Shown here piece after piece: positions 1 to 9,084 of a stretch of DNA of 64,000 nt (within the stretch, counting starts at the first letter, position 1; every line of letters starts with the position of its first letter). The position numbers were made by a program, and so were the translations under genes. This DNA is from JBKQVT01 sp963804825. Its GTDB lineage: Bacteria; Planctomycetota; Planctomycetia; Pirellulales; Thermoguttaceae. Under the pieces are notes generated by a model that was not told the DNA's origin, did not search any database, and was given only the letters and a program-made list of their open reading frames with translations. The DNA is taken from contig CAWDRV010000003.1 of assembly GCA_963804825.1 (NCBI GenBank), positions 558,001-622,000 of the forward strand. The letters are read 5' to 3'.

Positions 1-152
1 CGAGCCACGGGGGCCGTCGCCGGCCGATAGTTGGGCCCCACTTTAAAACCGTTTCGGACGTACTCCATCGGACCGGTGCAGCCGCCGGCGGTAAACGCCA
101 ACGCAGCGATCGCCGCAAGGGCTGCCGCCCCAACTCGCGGTACTCGGGACAT
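1..152 (-). CDS. RND-type efflux outer-membrane lipoprotein, N-terminal part (runs off the window)
   Basis: Only the first 50 codons are present. The protein starts with a signal peptide ending in a lipobox (AFTAGGC, Cys near residue 25) and continues with NGFKVGPNYRPATAPVA. The KVGPNYRPP-type segment just after the lipidated Cys is the hallmark of the TolC/NodT family of outer-membrane efflux channels, which form the exit duct of tripartite RND pumps. The start ATG is preceded by a purine-rich GGAG sequence at about -9. The rest of the gene, and any partner pump genes, lie left of the window. The family call rests on this short motif alone; the transported substrate cannot be told. Confidence 0.72.
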   Translation of the reverse strand, partial: MSRVPRVGAAALAAIAALAFTAGGCTGPMEYVRNGFKVGPNYRPATAPVA

Positions 153-390
153 GACTTCTCCTCCGTGCGCAGAACCTGACGGCCTCCGTGCCCTGCAATC
201 CATTTGCAGGAGCCTGTTGAACGCGGCTGGCACGTCAAACTAAGTAAGAGCGTCACCGCCGGCTTCCTTCTTAAAATCGACAGAACCCATTTCCCCGGAA
301 TAAGCGAAACTTCCCGGCCCGCAAAAGCGGCAAGAACCATCCAACCGCTACAGGAACGAGGGAGTATAGCGAGCGAGAGCAGGTCAGAGA

Positions 391-419
391 GTAGGTCAGG
401 CACGCTGTGCCTGACCTAC
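391..419. repeat. perfect 13-bp palindrome (GTAGGTCAGGCAC arms)
   Basis: The arms GTAGGTCAGGCAC and GTGCCTGACCTAC are separated by 3 bases. It lies in the 437-bp gap between the efflux gene and the RAYT gene. It could be a dispersed palindromic repeat or a hairpin; there is no T-run that would make it a clear terminator. Apart from this palindrome and the REP units at 501-554, I see nothing in the gap. Confidence 0.6.
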
Positions 420-500
420 GATAATGCGTCCCAACCAAGGCGTAAAATCCGCGCTATTCGTCATTTCTTACCAGCAGTCCGGCGGCGGAGAATTCCGGGA

Positions 501-554
501 GAATTCCGGGGACAGCATACATCGGGAGAATTCCGGGGACAGCATACATAATTC
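501..554. repeat. REP half-units left of the RAYT gene
   Basis: Two direct copies of a GAATTCCGGGGACAGCATAC unit (501-522 and 528-554). The second extends to CATAATTC and is the inverted counterpart of the unit at 1254-1279, with one mismatch over 26 bases, so the RAYT gene sits between a near-perfect inverted pair. RAYT transposases recognise and process REP palindromes of this kind. Confidence 0.8.
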
Positions 555-1279
555 TTGACAGGAATGAGCGATTTTGCTAGATTCATCGCATGGCTCGACT
601 GGCACGTGTCGTTATTCCCCGGATGCCGCATCATATTACCCAGCGCGGGAATCGCCGCCAGACAACCTTCTTTTGCGAGGAAGATTACGCGGCCTATTTG
701 GAGTTGATGGGCCAGTGGTGCAACGAACTGGGCGTGCAAATCTGGGCGTACTGCCTGATGCCCAATCATGTCCACTTGATCGCGGTGCCGAAGACGGAGG
801 ACGGTTTTCGGCGGGCCATCGGCGAGGCCCATCGGCGCTACACGCGGCGAGTGAATTTTCGGGAAGGTTGGCGCGGGCACCTTTGGCAAGGGCGGTTCGC
901 TTCGTTCGTCATGGACGAACCCTACCTGCTGGCGGCCGCGCGCTATGTGGAACTGAACCCGGTTCGCGCCGGCCTGGCCGTCGCGCCGAGCGATTATCGG
1001 TGGAGCAGCGTTCGGGCACACTTGAAGGGAAAAGACGATTGCTTGGTCAAGGCTTCTCCCTTATTGAAGATTGCGGGAAATTGGCGGCGTCTCTTGACCA
1101 GTGCGGCCACCGAAGAGGAAATCGAACAGTTCCGCGAACACGAACGAACCGGGCGCGTTCTCGGAGACGAGGCTTTTCAGAAGCGATTGGAAAAAGATCT
1201 TGGTCGTGTTTTACGGCGGCAAAAACCCGGTCCAAAACGAACGCTAATCAAATAATTATGTATGATGTCCCCGGAATTC
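528..1279 (+). mobile_element. RAYT module: transposase gene framed by inverted REP units
   Basis: The element consists of the left unit (528-554), the Y1-family transposase gene and the right unit (1254-1279, AATTATGTATG followed by TGTCCCCGGAATTC). Immediately right of it, 1280-1329 holds further short CCGGAATT fragments. RAYTs are usually single-copy and domesticated; the same core sequence recurs as paired REPINs at 1330-1615 and 2507-2800, which is the expected relation between a RAYT and its cognate repeats. Confidence 0.75.
590..1255 (+). CDS. REP-associated tyrosine transposase (RAYT, IS200-like Y1 family)
   Basis: 221 residues, complete. The HUH nuclease motif appears as LMPNHVHLIAVP (residues 64-75), the N-terminal segment PHHITQRGNRRQTTFF is typical of the family, and WQGRFASFVMD, YVELNPVRAGLA and YRWSSVRAH follow in the usual order. 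RAYTs make single-strand cuts at REP hairpins and are thought to have spread REP/REPIN sequences. The gene lies between inverted REP units, and many copies of the same core lie just downstream. It appears intact, unlike most genes to its right. The start ATG follows the left REP by 35 bp. Confidence 0.9.
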   Translation: MARLARVVIPRMPHHITQRGNRRQTTFFCEEDYAAYLELMGQWCNELGVQIWAYCLMPNHVHLIAVPKTEDGFRRAIGEAHRRYTRRVNFREGWRGHLWQGRFASFVMDEPYLLAAARYVELNPVRAGLAVAPSDYRWSSVRAHLKGKDDCLVKASPLLKIAGNWRRLLTSAATEEEIEQFREHERTGRVLGDEAFQKRLEKDLGRVLRRQKPGPKRTLIK

Positions 1280-1329
1280 CCCCGGAATTCCCGGAATTCC
1301 GGAATTGGGCCCCGGAATTGGGCGAGCCG

Positions 1330-1615
1330 CACAGTTCCGGGGACACCATACATAACTCTCTATGAAAATGGATAATTGCGTATGGTGTCCCCGGAATTGT
1401 GTCCTAGAACTACTGTTGTGGCGGAGGTCGAAACGGCGGGGACGCAGGTAGCTTTCGTTCTAACTGAGGGACACCGGCACAGTTCCGGGGACACCATACA
1501 TAACTCTCTATGAAAATGGATAATTGCGTATGGTGTCCCCGGAATTCCCCGGGTATGGTGTCCCCGGAATTCTCCCAAAATGGATAATTGCGTATGGTGT
1601 CCCCGGAATTCTGTG
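1330..1615. repeat. double-REPIN module 1
   Basis: Two REPINs, each two inverted REP arms around an AT-rich loop. REPIN A is 1330-1401 (22-bp arms with one mismatch: CACAGTTCCGGGGACACCAT... against ...GGTGTCCCCGGAATTGTG). REPIN B is 1478-1546. They are separated by a 76-bp spacer. Extra right-half units follow at 1551-1572 and 1573-1615. The whole arrangement recurs at 2507-2800 in the same orientation. The remainder up to the serA fragment (1616-1703) shows nothing recognisable. Confidence 0.85.
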
Positions 1616-1703
1616 AAAGCTGTTTGCCGTCAACTCGGTCCGCCGGTGGCTGCCCGCTGTGCTGGTCTAAATTTTCCCCCCGCAAAACCGTTCACAGGGA
1701 CGA

Positions 1704-2506
1704 TCACGTGCGGGGATTCAACAGCACGTGAATGATGTTCGGATTGCTTCGCAGGCAGGCGACGAGTTTGGCGGAAGGGGGCTTGCTCAGTTGCAGGCGC
1801 AGCAGGCGGCCTTGGCCCCGGCGAACACCGCGTTCTCCATCTCCTCGACGTTGATCCCCTCTTCGCGCAGGGCGTCGAGCACGGCCGCCAGCACGCCCAC
1901 CCGGTCGTAATGCCGCACGACCATGCGTTGGGTGGCGGGGGAGCCGCTGGCGAGGTTCACGGCGCCGGCGGGGTGGCCGGTCCGCAGGAACGTCTCGACG
2001 ATCCGGACCACTTCGGCGGCGATGGCCTCGGCGGCCTGGTCGGTCGAGGCGCCGACGTGCGGGGTGCAGGTCGCCAGCGAGGCGAGTTCCCGGTCGGTCC
2101 AGGCGGCCTCGCCGCCGGCCGGTTCGCCCTCGAAGACATCGAGCCCGACGCGGAGGCCCTTCTCGGCGACGGCCGCCCGCAAGGCTTCCGTGTCCACCAG
2201 CGCACCGCGCGAGGTGTTGATGAAGATCGTGCCGGGGGCCATGGCATCGAGAAACTTCTTGTTCACCAGGTGCTTGGTTTCCGCCGTCGAGGCCAGGTGG
2301 ACGCTGACCGCGTCGGCAGCCTTGGCCAACTCCTCGGGCGAGGCGGCATAACCGACGCCGGCCTCTTCGGCCGCGGCCGGGGTCAGGCTGCGCGACCAGG
2401 CGACGACCTTCATCTCCAGCCCCAACGCCCGCTGGGCCACCGCCTTGCCGATGGCCCCGAAACCGAGAATCCCCAGCGTGCGGCCGGCCAGTCCCCGGGC
2501 CTTGCC
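1704..2506 (-). pseudogene. 3' fragment of a duplicated phosphoglycerate dehydrogenase gene
   Basis: This is a second copy of the last two-thirds of serA, a few percent diverged from 2852-3655. It begins abruptly at 2506/2507, where serA codons (KARGLAGRTLGILGFG) join REPIN C, so the first ~165 codons and the start are missing. It retains the NAD-binding GFGAIG motif, the NTSRGALVDTEAL segment and most of the C-terminal ACT-like region. A one-base loss near 1797 shifts the last ~30 codons out of frame, and the correct ending is readable in another frame. It cannot make a working enzyme. With module 1 it forms the left unit of a ~1.15-kb tandem duplication. Confidence 0.85.
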
Positions 2507-2800
2507 CACAGTTCCGGGGACACCATACATAACTCTCTATGAAAATGGATAATTGCGTATGGTGTCCCCGGAATTGTGTCATAGAACTACTGTTGTGGCG
2601 GAGGTCGAAACGGCGGGGACGCAGGTAGCTTTCGTTCTAACACCGGCACAGTTCCGGGGACACCATACATAACTCTCTATGAAAATGGATAATTGCGTAT
2701 GGTGTCCCCGGAATTGGGGTGTCCCCGGAATTGGGAATTGTTTCATATAATTGCGTATGATGTCCCCGGAATTCGCCCCCGGAATTCGCCCGGAATTCGG
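2507..2800. repeat. double-REPIN module 2
   Basis: REPIN C (2507-2578), a 68-bp spacer almost identical to that of module 1, REPIN D (2647-2715), then degenerate half-units (2716-2735 and 2749-2776) and short CCGGAATTCG fragments up to 2800. It is a direct repeat of module 1 and marks the internal junction of the duplication. The interval 2801-2851 holds nothing else. Confidence 0.85.
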
Positions 2801-2851
2801 AACGGAATTTTGCTCTGAACGTGATTGGTCAACTTGTTCCGTTACGACGCC

Positions 2852-4045
2852 TTACGCGCGGGGGTTCAACAGCACGTGGATGATGTTCGGATTGCTTCGC
2901 AGGCAGGCGACGAGTTTAGGGGAAGGGGGCTTGCTCAATTGCAGCGCGCAGCAGGCGGCCTTGGCCCCGGCGAACACCGCGTTCTCCATCTCCTCGACGT
3001 TGATCCCCTCTTCGCGCAGGGCGTCGAGCACGGCCGCCAGCACGCCCACCCGGTCGTAATGCCGCACGACCATGCGTTGGGTGGCGGGGGAGCCGCTGGC
3101 GAGGTTTACGGCGCCGGCGGGGTGGCCGGTGCGCAGGAACGTCTCGACGATCCGGACCACTTCGGCGGCGATGGCCTCGGCGGCCTGGTCGGTCGAGGCG
3201 CCGACGTGCGGGGTGCAGGTCGCCAGCGAGGCGAGTTCCCGGTCGGTCCAAGCGGCCTCGCCGCCGGCCGGTTCGCCCTCGAAGACATCGAGCCCGACGC
3301 GGAGGCCCTTCTCGGCGATGGCCGTCCGCAAGGCTTCCGTGTCTACCAGCGCCGCGCGAGGTGTTGATGAAGATCGTGCCGGGGGCCATGGCATCGAGAA
3401 ACTTCTTGTTCACCAGGTGCTTGGTTTCCGCCGTCGAGGCCAGGTGGACGCTGACCGCGTCGGCGACCTTGGCCAACTCCTCCGGCGAGGCGGCATAACC
3501 GACGCCGGACTGCTCGGCGGCGGCTGGGGTCAGGCTGCGCGACCAGGCGACGACCTTCATCTCCAGCCCCAACGCCCGCTGGGCCACCGCCTTGCCGATG
3601 GCCCCGAAACCGAGAATCCCCAGCGTGCGGCCGGCCAGTCCCCGGGCCTTGCCGAACTCCTTCTTCTGCCACGACCCGTTGCGCAGGGACAGGGTGGCGT
3701 CGGCGATCCGCCGGTCGGCCGCGATCAGCAGGCCGATGGCCAGCTCCGCGACGGCCGCCGTATTCTTGCCCGGACAATTGGCGACGTAGATTCCCCGGGC
3801 GCTGGCGGCGGCCAGGTCGATCGTATCGACCCCCGCCCCGGCGCGAATGACCAGCGAGAGCTGGGCGCCGCCTCGATCGCGGCCGCCATCACCTTGGTCG
3901 AACGGACCACGAGAATATCCGTTTCGGCCAGCAGTCCCGGCAGCATTTCCGCCGTGAGGTTCTTGCCGACCTCCACTTCCAGTCCGAGCCGCTGGAGCGA
4001 CGTTACGGTTTCGGGCGACAACTTGTCAACGATCAGGACCTTCAT
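2852..4045 (-). pseudogene. serA: D-3-phosphoglycerate dehydrogenase, full length but with two frame breaks
   Basis: The gene encodes about 400 residues of 3-phosphoglycerate dehydrogenase, the first enzyme of serine synthesis (3-phosphoglycerate to 3-phosphohydroxypyruvate, NAD). It has an N-terminal catalytic half (MKVLIVDKLSPE start, ILVVRSTK), a Rossmann fold with GFGAIGKAV, and a C-terminal ACT-like domain (HYDRVGVLAAVLDALREEG). The start ATG has GGAGAG upstream. Two breaks are visible: one base missing near 3868 (CCC where the frame needs CCCC, after AAIEAAP) and two bases missing near 3353 relative to the fragment at 1704-2506 (NTSRGA then shift). The two shifts sum to -3, but the 172 residues between them are out of frame. 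Either a pseudogene or a consensus error; the first site is a homopolymer. Confidence 0.85.
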
Positions 4046-4223
4046 GATTCTCTCCGCCAACGGGAACGGGGTTTACCGAAGGGGCGGCACTTCCGCGCCT
4101 TGCAAGGCATTTGCCACGGGTAATGATAGCGGCCCGCCGGCTTCCCTGCAAACCCCCGCCGGCATGACAACCCGTTGGGTGGCACTTCAAGATGGACCGA
4201 CCACTGGCAGCGCGGCGGGACGC

Positions 4224-5436
4224 CTACTCCCCCAGGCGGACGCGGGCTTCCGCCGCCCAGGGACTGTCCGGCGCCATCACCAAGAAAAGACGCCAATGCT
4301 CGTCGGCCTCGCCCCGACGGTCCATGTCGTCCAGCGTCCGGGCCAAATGATAATGCACGTCGGCATAACCGGCGTGATAACGCAACGCGCCCTCGAACGC
4401 GGCCACGGCCAACTCCCGCTGACCCGTCTCGGCCAACACGCAACCCAGGTTCGCCCGGGCCTCGACGTAGTCCTCGTCCAACTCGACGACCATGTAGTAG
4501 CGTTCCCGGGCGGCGGACAGGTCGCCCAGCCGATAGAGCAACTCGGCCAATTGGAAGCAGACTTCCGGGCTGGGACCGGCGGCGGCCAGCGCGGCACGGA
4601 CCATCTCCGCGGCGGCCGTCAACTGGCCGTCCTCCTCCAACTCGGCGGCCAGACGGCACATCTCCTCCGCCGAGGCCGGATGCGAGTCGAACGTCCGGCA
4701 CGGCGGGCATGATCTCTTCCCCGGCGGGCAGGGCCTCCGCGGCGGGCAGCCCCCCGACGCCCTCAAAGTCGATCCGATACTGTCCGCCAGGCTCGACCAG
4801 CCCGTCGCCTTGCCGCAAAAGGATGTCCTTGCCCTGGACGATGACCGACAATTGGGCCAGCGGCCGGTCGATGCCGGGCAGCCAGCGGGCCAGGCCGGCC
4901 AGCTTCTTCTCCAGGGCCGGCGCCGAAACCCCGGCGGAGAGCAATTGCGCCAGCCGCCGGGCGGTCGCCACCTCCTGGAAATCGAAGTACGGCAGCCGCC
5001 GCACCTCGCAGGCCGGAACGATCAGACCGCGGCGATGCCATCGCCGAATCACCGCCAGCGGCACGCCCAGCGCCTGGGCCAGCATGGCGGGCGTGTAGAG
5101 CCGATTCAGCTCGGGCTCCGGGCCGACCAACCCCAGGCGCTGCCAAAGCTGCGTTTCCGTGACGGCTTCCAACGCGCCGGCCTCCACGGCCTGATGGATC
5201 GACTCGTCGAGCCACTCCTCCGGGCGATCGACGTCCGGAAAAGGCAGCCCCGCCTCGCCGAGCACCAACAGGTTGGCCGACGCGTCGGGCGACTCCAGCA
5301 CGACGGCCCCGTGGCCGCGGACCAACTGCGCCGCCTCGCGCCGAGCCATGCTGGCCAACCGCCCGACAAACGCGATGCGTTTCCCCTGGAGAAGCTCGGA
5401 CGGCGTTTCGGACGAAGGGCTGTCGGAAAGCGACAT
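4224..5436 (-). pseudogene. BRCT / MerR-HTH / TPR regulator, frame-shifted
   Basis: Domains in order: BRCT-like N terminus (GKRIAFVGRLASMARREAAQ, residues ~17-105), a MerR-type helix-turn-helix (LYTPAMLAQALGV...RRWHRRGLIVP, ~113-140), a linker, and C-terminal tetratricopeptide repeats (ARANLGCVLAETGQRELAVA). The frame is lost near 4690: after PAVPDVR the correct reading moves to DSHPASAEEMCRLAAELEED in another frame and ends at 4224. This BRCT-MerR-TPR layout suggests a DNA-binding regulator, but target and ligand are unknown. The start lies 15 bp after the YTV gene's stop, so the two are probably cotranscribed. A single-base consensus error is as likely as real inactivation. Confidence 0.75.
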
Positions 5437-5451
5437 CAGCGGCTCGGGGGA

Positions 5452-6831
5452 TCAAGTCGACGGCTTTGCGGCGCGGGGCGGCTGCGGCTCGTCGCCGGCC
5501 GGCGGCAACGCCGGCTGCACGTCGGCACCGGAGGGCCGCTTCACCGCGGGAGTCGGTACGCCGCCGGTCGCCGGCTTGGCCGCCGGTTGGGTCGCCGGTT
5601 GAGTCGTCGTCGGAACCAAAGATTCGTCCAGCGTCTGGCCGCAGGCGTTGATCGGCACGCGGCAGCAGACCGTGTGGGGCACCGTGCACGTGTACGTGAC
5701 CGGAATCCGCTTCTCGACGCAATGCGGAATGCGGACCGTCTCCTGGTAGGCCGCCATGCGGCAGACCTGGTACGGCACGCGATCCACGTGCTCTTCATAG
5801 ATCATCCGGCAGGTCTCGACCGGCACTTTCCGCGTGTATTGCTCGGTGACCATGTGGCACACCTGCACGGGCACGTGCTGTTCAACCCGCTCGACCACCG
5901 GCTTGCAGGTGGTATAAGGGACCATCCGCACCTGCTCTTCCTGGATGATCTTGCAAGTCTGGTAGGGGACCTTGCGGCAGACCCGTTCTTCCTGGTAGCG
6001 GCAGACCTGGACGGGCACCTGCTCGGTGACGACTTGGGGCACGTAGTTGACCTGCTGCACCTGGTGCGGCACGAGATTGGGCTGCCACACGTGGTTCACC
6101 TCGTAGGTGCCGTGGTCTACCGGGGTCCAGTACAGGCCGGCGGGCCGATAGACCGTCCTGCCGGTGGCCGGATCGACCGTGGTGCCGGCCGGCTGCCAGG
6201 TGAGCTTGTTATAGGGCCACGTCCGCTGCACCACGGTCTGGTCCACAAAGCAGCCTTGATCGACAAACTCGGTATGGCACGTGGTCACCGGCTGATAGAC
6301 CGTGTGGTACTGCGGGCGATAGACCGTCTCGGTCACCGGCCGCATGACCGTATACCACTCGTCGCGTTCGGCAGTTTCGGTCACCGGACGGTTGACGATC
6401 GTACGCTCTTCGCGCTGGGAAGTCTCCTGGACGTAGCGAAGCACGTTGTAACTGCAATCGCGCATCTGCGTCTCGTAGACCGGCCGGTTGACCGTGTAAT
6501 GCTCCTCGCGCAGGCTGGTCTCGATCACCGGACGGGCGACGGTATAGCGGCATTCGCGGGTGGCGGTTTCCCAGACCGGGCGATACCGGGTCTCCTGCCG
6601 CTCCTCGCAGACCGTCTCGTATTCAATCCGATAGGCGGTCACCTGACGCTGCTCGTAGACCGTCTGATAGACGAGTCGATACTCCTGACCTTGACAGGTG
6701 AGCGGGGCCGCGGGCGAGGCACACGAGGGACACTCCGCCCGGACCGACGCCGCAACCGCCGTAATCGCCGTCGCGGCCATGGCCGCAAAAATGACCGAGA
6801 AGACCGACCCGCGACACATCGACGCTTTCAT
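5452..6831 (-). CDS. YTV-family, cysteine-containing cell-wall protein
   Basis: 459 residues with an N-terminal signal peptide (MKASMCRGSVF...VAASVRA). The body is a run of short degenerate repeats of the form YxxVxRPVxET / VPVQVCRM, with YTV triplets (CRYTVARPV, EHYTVNRPV, EWYTVMRPV) and regularly spaced cysteines in the C-terminal half (VPVQVCRYQ, VPYQTCKII, VPVQVCHMV, VPVETCRMI). This is the YTV repeat family of planctomycete wall/surface proteins, thought to be cross-linked through cysteines. The last ~70 residues are Pro/Thr/Ala-rich, without repeats. The gene is intact. It precedes the MerR-TPR gene by 15 bp, which may point to coordinated expression. Confidence 0.85.
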   Translation of the reverse strand: MKASMCRGSVFSVIFAAMAATAITAVAASVRAECPSCASPAAPLTCQGQEYRLVYQTVYEQRQVTAYRIEYETVCEERQETRYRPVWETATRECRYTVARPVIETSLREEHYTVNRPVYETQMRDCSYNVLRYVQETSQREERTIVNRPVTETAERDEWYTVMRPVTETVYRPQYHTVYQPVTTCHTEFVDQGCFVDQTVVQRTWPYNKLTWQPAGTTVDPATGRTVYRPAGLYWTPVDHGTYEVNHVWQPNLVPHQVQQVNYVPQVVTEQVPVQVCRYQEERVCRKVPYQTCKIIQEEQVRMVPYTTCKPVVERVEQHVPVQVCHMVTEQYTRKVPVETCRMIYEEHVDRVPYQVCRMAAYQETVRIPHCVEKRIPVTYTCTVPHTVCCRVPINACGQTLDESLVPTTTQPATQPAAKPATGGVPTPAVKRPSGADVQPALPPAGDEPQPPRAAKPST

Positions 6832-7206
6832 GGTTGCACCTCACCGGTCGTGGCGACGACCGGTCGAATGAGTTTTCCGATGCGCGGCGGCGCCCACCCC
6901 GGGCCGTTGCACAAGCAAGCCGCGGCGCATCTCTCTTCATGAGTCTGCCAGACGGAACGCGAAACTGCAAACGGCCGCTGGTGGCTCCTTAGAACATATA
7001 GGCCACTAGTTGCGAACTGGCAAGGACTTAGGTTTTCCGAAAATTTTCAAGTCCTCCGCGGGCCGTGCCGACGGCACAGTCGGCGCAATCAACCTAACCA
7101 AAAGGCGGCCAAGAACTTGCAGCCAAAGATTGCCTGATCGTTAAAGTCGAAGGGGCAGGGGCCGGGGGGCCAAGGGTCGGAAGAGTTTCCGTTGCAGAAA
7201 ACCACG

Positions 7207-7287
7207 GTAGGGTGGGTCAAGCGCAGCGAGCCCCACCATAGTTTTTCGCGGATTTTGGTGGGTCTCGCTACGCTTGACCCACCCTAC
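7207..7287. repeat. palindromic repeat, GTAGGGTGGGTC family, copy 1
   Basis: Imperfect ~31-bp inverted arms (GTAGGGTGGGTCAAGCGCAG... and ...CGCTTGACCCACCCTAC) around an AT-richer loop. A second copy lies at 15234 and is interrupted by an insertion sequence. It sits in the 501-bp gap 6832-7332; the rest of that gap shows no gene. Confidence 0.8.
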
Positions 7288-7332
7288 AGATGCTTCCGCA
7301 ACAGAAACGAATCAGAACAGAAAGCGGCGGCG

Positions 7333-8590
7333 TCAATCCCGCCGCATGTCGGGGGCCTTTTCGGACTTCTTCTGCGCGTTGTACCAGGCGTGCCAGGTGC
7401 GGACGTCGAAGAGGAAGTTCTGCTTGGTCAGAGTAATCAGGGCGTCGAGCACCGCCTGATTGCGGAACCTGGTCCTTCACGATCTTCGTCGATCCGCCCG
7501 CGCTCATGCCCGTGCTGCTGTTGCCGCCCGGGCCGCGGCCGAACGTGGTGCTCGTGCTGCCGGGGTTTCCCGTGGTTATCTTGTATTCGTGGGTGGTGAT
7601 CAGGGCGTCGATGAGCGGGCGGATCGACGAGGGGTCTTTCATGAAGCTCAGGGCCACGCCCGCCCGATTGACCATGATATTGTTCTTGTCGCGCAGGCGG
7701 CCGATGAAATAGGAGACGACCTCCGGGGTCTTGGTTTTCTGCAGGCATTCCAGGCAGCTCAGCCGCACTTCCTCGTCCGAGTCTTCGATGGCGGCGACCG
7801 CCAGCACCCGGGGGGCCGTCGGCGAGTTGATCTTGGACAAGGGCTCGATATAGAGAACGCGGACCTCGGGAGAATCATCCTTCTTCATGCCGGCGGCCAG
7901 CGCCGGCACCGCCATCGGATCGGTGATGGCGGCGATGTTGTCCCGCCCCTGTTGGGCTCGCGCGGTGCCCAGCCACCTCCGCCATAGCTTGATCTTCTGG
8001 TACCACTGCTTCTCGGCCAGTTCCACTTTCCGCTTGCTCTCGAGCATTTCGATCTCTTGCGAAGTCCGCACGCGGCCCTTGTAAAGCCGAAGGCCCTGCT
8101 TCTCCAGGACCTCGTCTTGCGTCTGCCATTGACCGTCGATCTGGCTGTGGTGCAGGGCGCGGTGGGCTTGCACGTTGTTGGGATCCAACTCGATCACCCG
8201 CTCCAAATGCTCTTTCCGCTGCGCCTCGAGGCGATGTTCCCGGCACCACTCGGCCAGTTTCCATTGGCCCGCGGGCGTGTCGGGATATTGCGGACGGATC
8301 TGCCCGTATTCCAACTCGTCGGGCGAAACGGTGGCGATGCTCTTCACCTGCGCGGCATCGAGCGTCAGCTTGCCGCCGGAGGGCAACAGGACCAGGTACT
8401 GCTGCGGGTGCGGGTCGTTCCGATTGAGCCACTGGCCGTCGATCTGGCCGCCGTTGACCAGATGGAACACCTCGGCGCCGGCCACGGCCGCCGGCCGGGC
8501 CAACGCCAGCGCGCTGGCCGCAAACAGGGCAAGAATCGAACCGATCCGCGCACGAGACGGACTCTCCGCGGTCGTCTGGAGTTGGTTCAT
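7333..8590 (-). pseudogene. secreted HEAT-repeat-like protein, frame-shifted near the C terminus
   Basis: The start at 8590 (MNQLQTTAESPSR) follows GGAGAGG. A hydrophobic N-terminal segment (ILALFAASALALARPAAVAG) is followed by a strand-rich domain (GGQIDGQWLNRNDPH), a TPR-like helix pair (HLERVIELDPNNVQAHRAL) and HEAT/Armadillo-type helices (VRLSCLECLQKTKTPEVVSY). Near 7470 one extra T (GGTTCCGC instead of GGTCCGC) breaks the frame after KIVKDQV. The true ending, RNQAVLDALITLTKQN to EKAPDMRRD, is readable in the next frame and stops at 7333. Function unknown; probably a periplasmic scaffold. The break looks like a consensus error. Confidence 0.7.
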
Positions 8591-8719
8591 GCGGTTTCCT
8601 CTCCTCCGGCACTTTGTAGTATATCGAGAACCGGCGTCGCCAGGCAACCAGAATCCCCTCGGATTGCGGGTTTTTCGGAAGGGGATAGACCGGCGCCAGC
8701 GGCGGCTTTCCCTCAGTCT

Positions 8720-8842
8720 CCCCTCTCCCTTCGGGAGAGGGGTATGGGGTGAGGGCGTCGCGGATTTCACCATAGAAAAGTCCCGGCTTATCCCGCCAAC
8801 CGCCCCCGCCCTCACCCTAACCCTCTCCCGGAGGGAGAGGGG
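8720..8842. repeat. inverted pair of CCCTCTCCC...GGGAGAGGG palindromes
   Basis: Left unit 8720-8756 (CCCCTCTCCCTTCGGGAGAG then GGTGAGGG) and right unit 8809-8842 (CCCTCACCCTAACCCTCTCC then GGAGGGAGAGGGG) are inverted copies ~50 bp apart, giving a MITE-like element. It lies in the 494-bp gap between divergent genes at 8590 and 9085. Confidence 0.75.
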
Positions 8843-9003
8843 ACATTGAACCCGCAATCTGCAAAAGTCCGGTTCCACGAGGAAAAGTTGCCGCAATGAG
8901 GAATCGCCGCCCTCGAATATCTCCACCCGTGCCGTGGCGAAGGGATTCACACAAGCGCGAAACCGCGAAAACACGAAATAAGTACAGGACTTCGACCATT
9001 CAC

Positions 9004-9054
9004 GGGGACTGTCCCGATTTTCGCGGCGAAGCCCACGAAAATGGGACTGTCCCC
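9004..9054. repeat. inverted repeat of GGGGACTGTCCC units
   Basis: GGGGACTGTCCCGATTTTCG and its inverted partner CGAAAATGGGACTGTCCCC are separated by about 12 bases. Each arm is itself nearly palindromic. It ends 30 bp before the EEP gene start, so it may influence that gene's leader or simply be a dispersed repeat. Confidence 0.7.
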
Positions 9055-9084
9055 TTCGGTTTGGGACAAGTGGGGCATGGGACC

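Noticed and set aside
4810..6942. 710-codon plus-strand open frame across the YTV gene
   Set aside because: Composition of a shadow frame; the YTV protein on the minus strand has repeats, cysteines and signal peptide.
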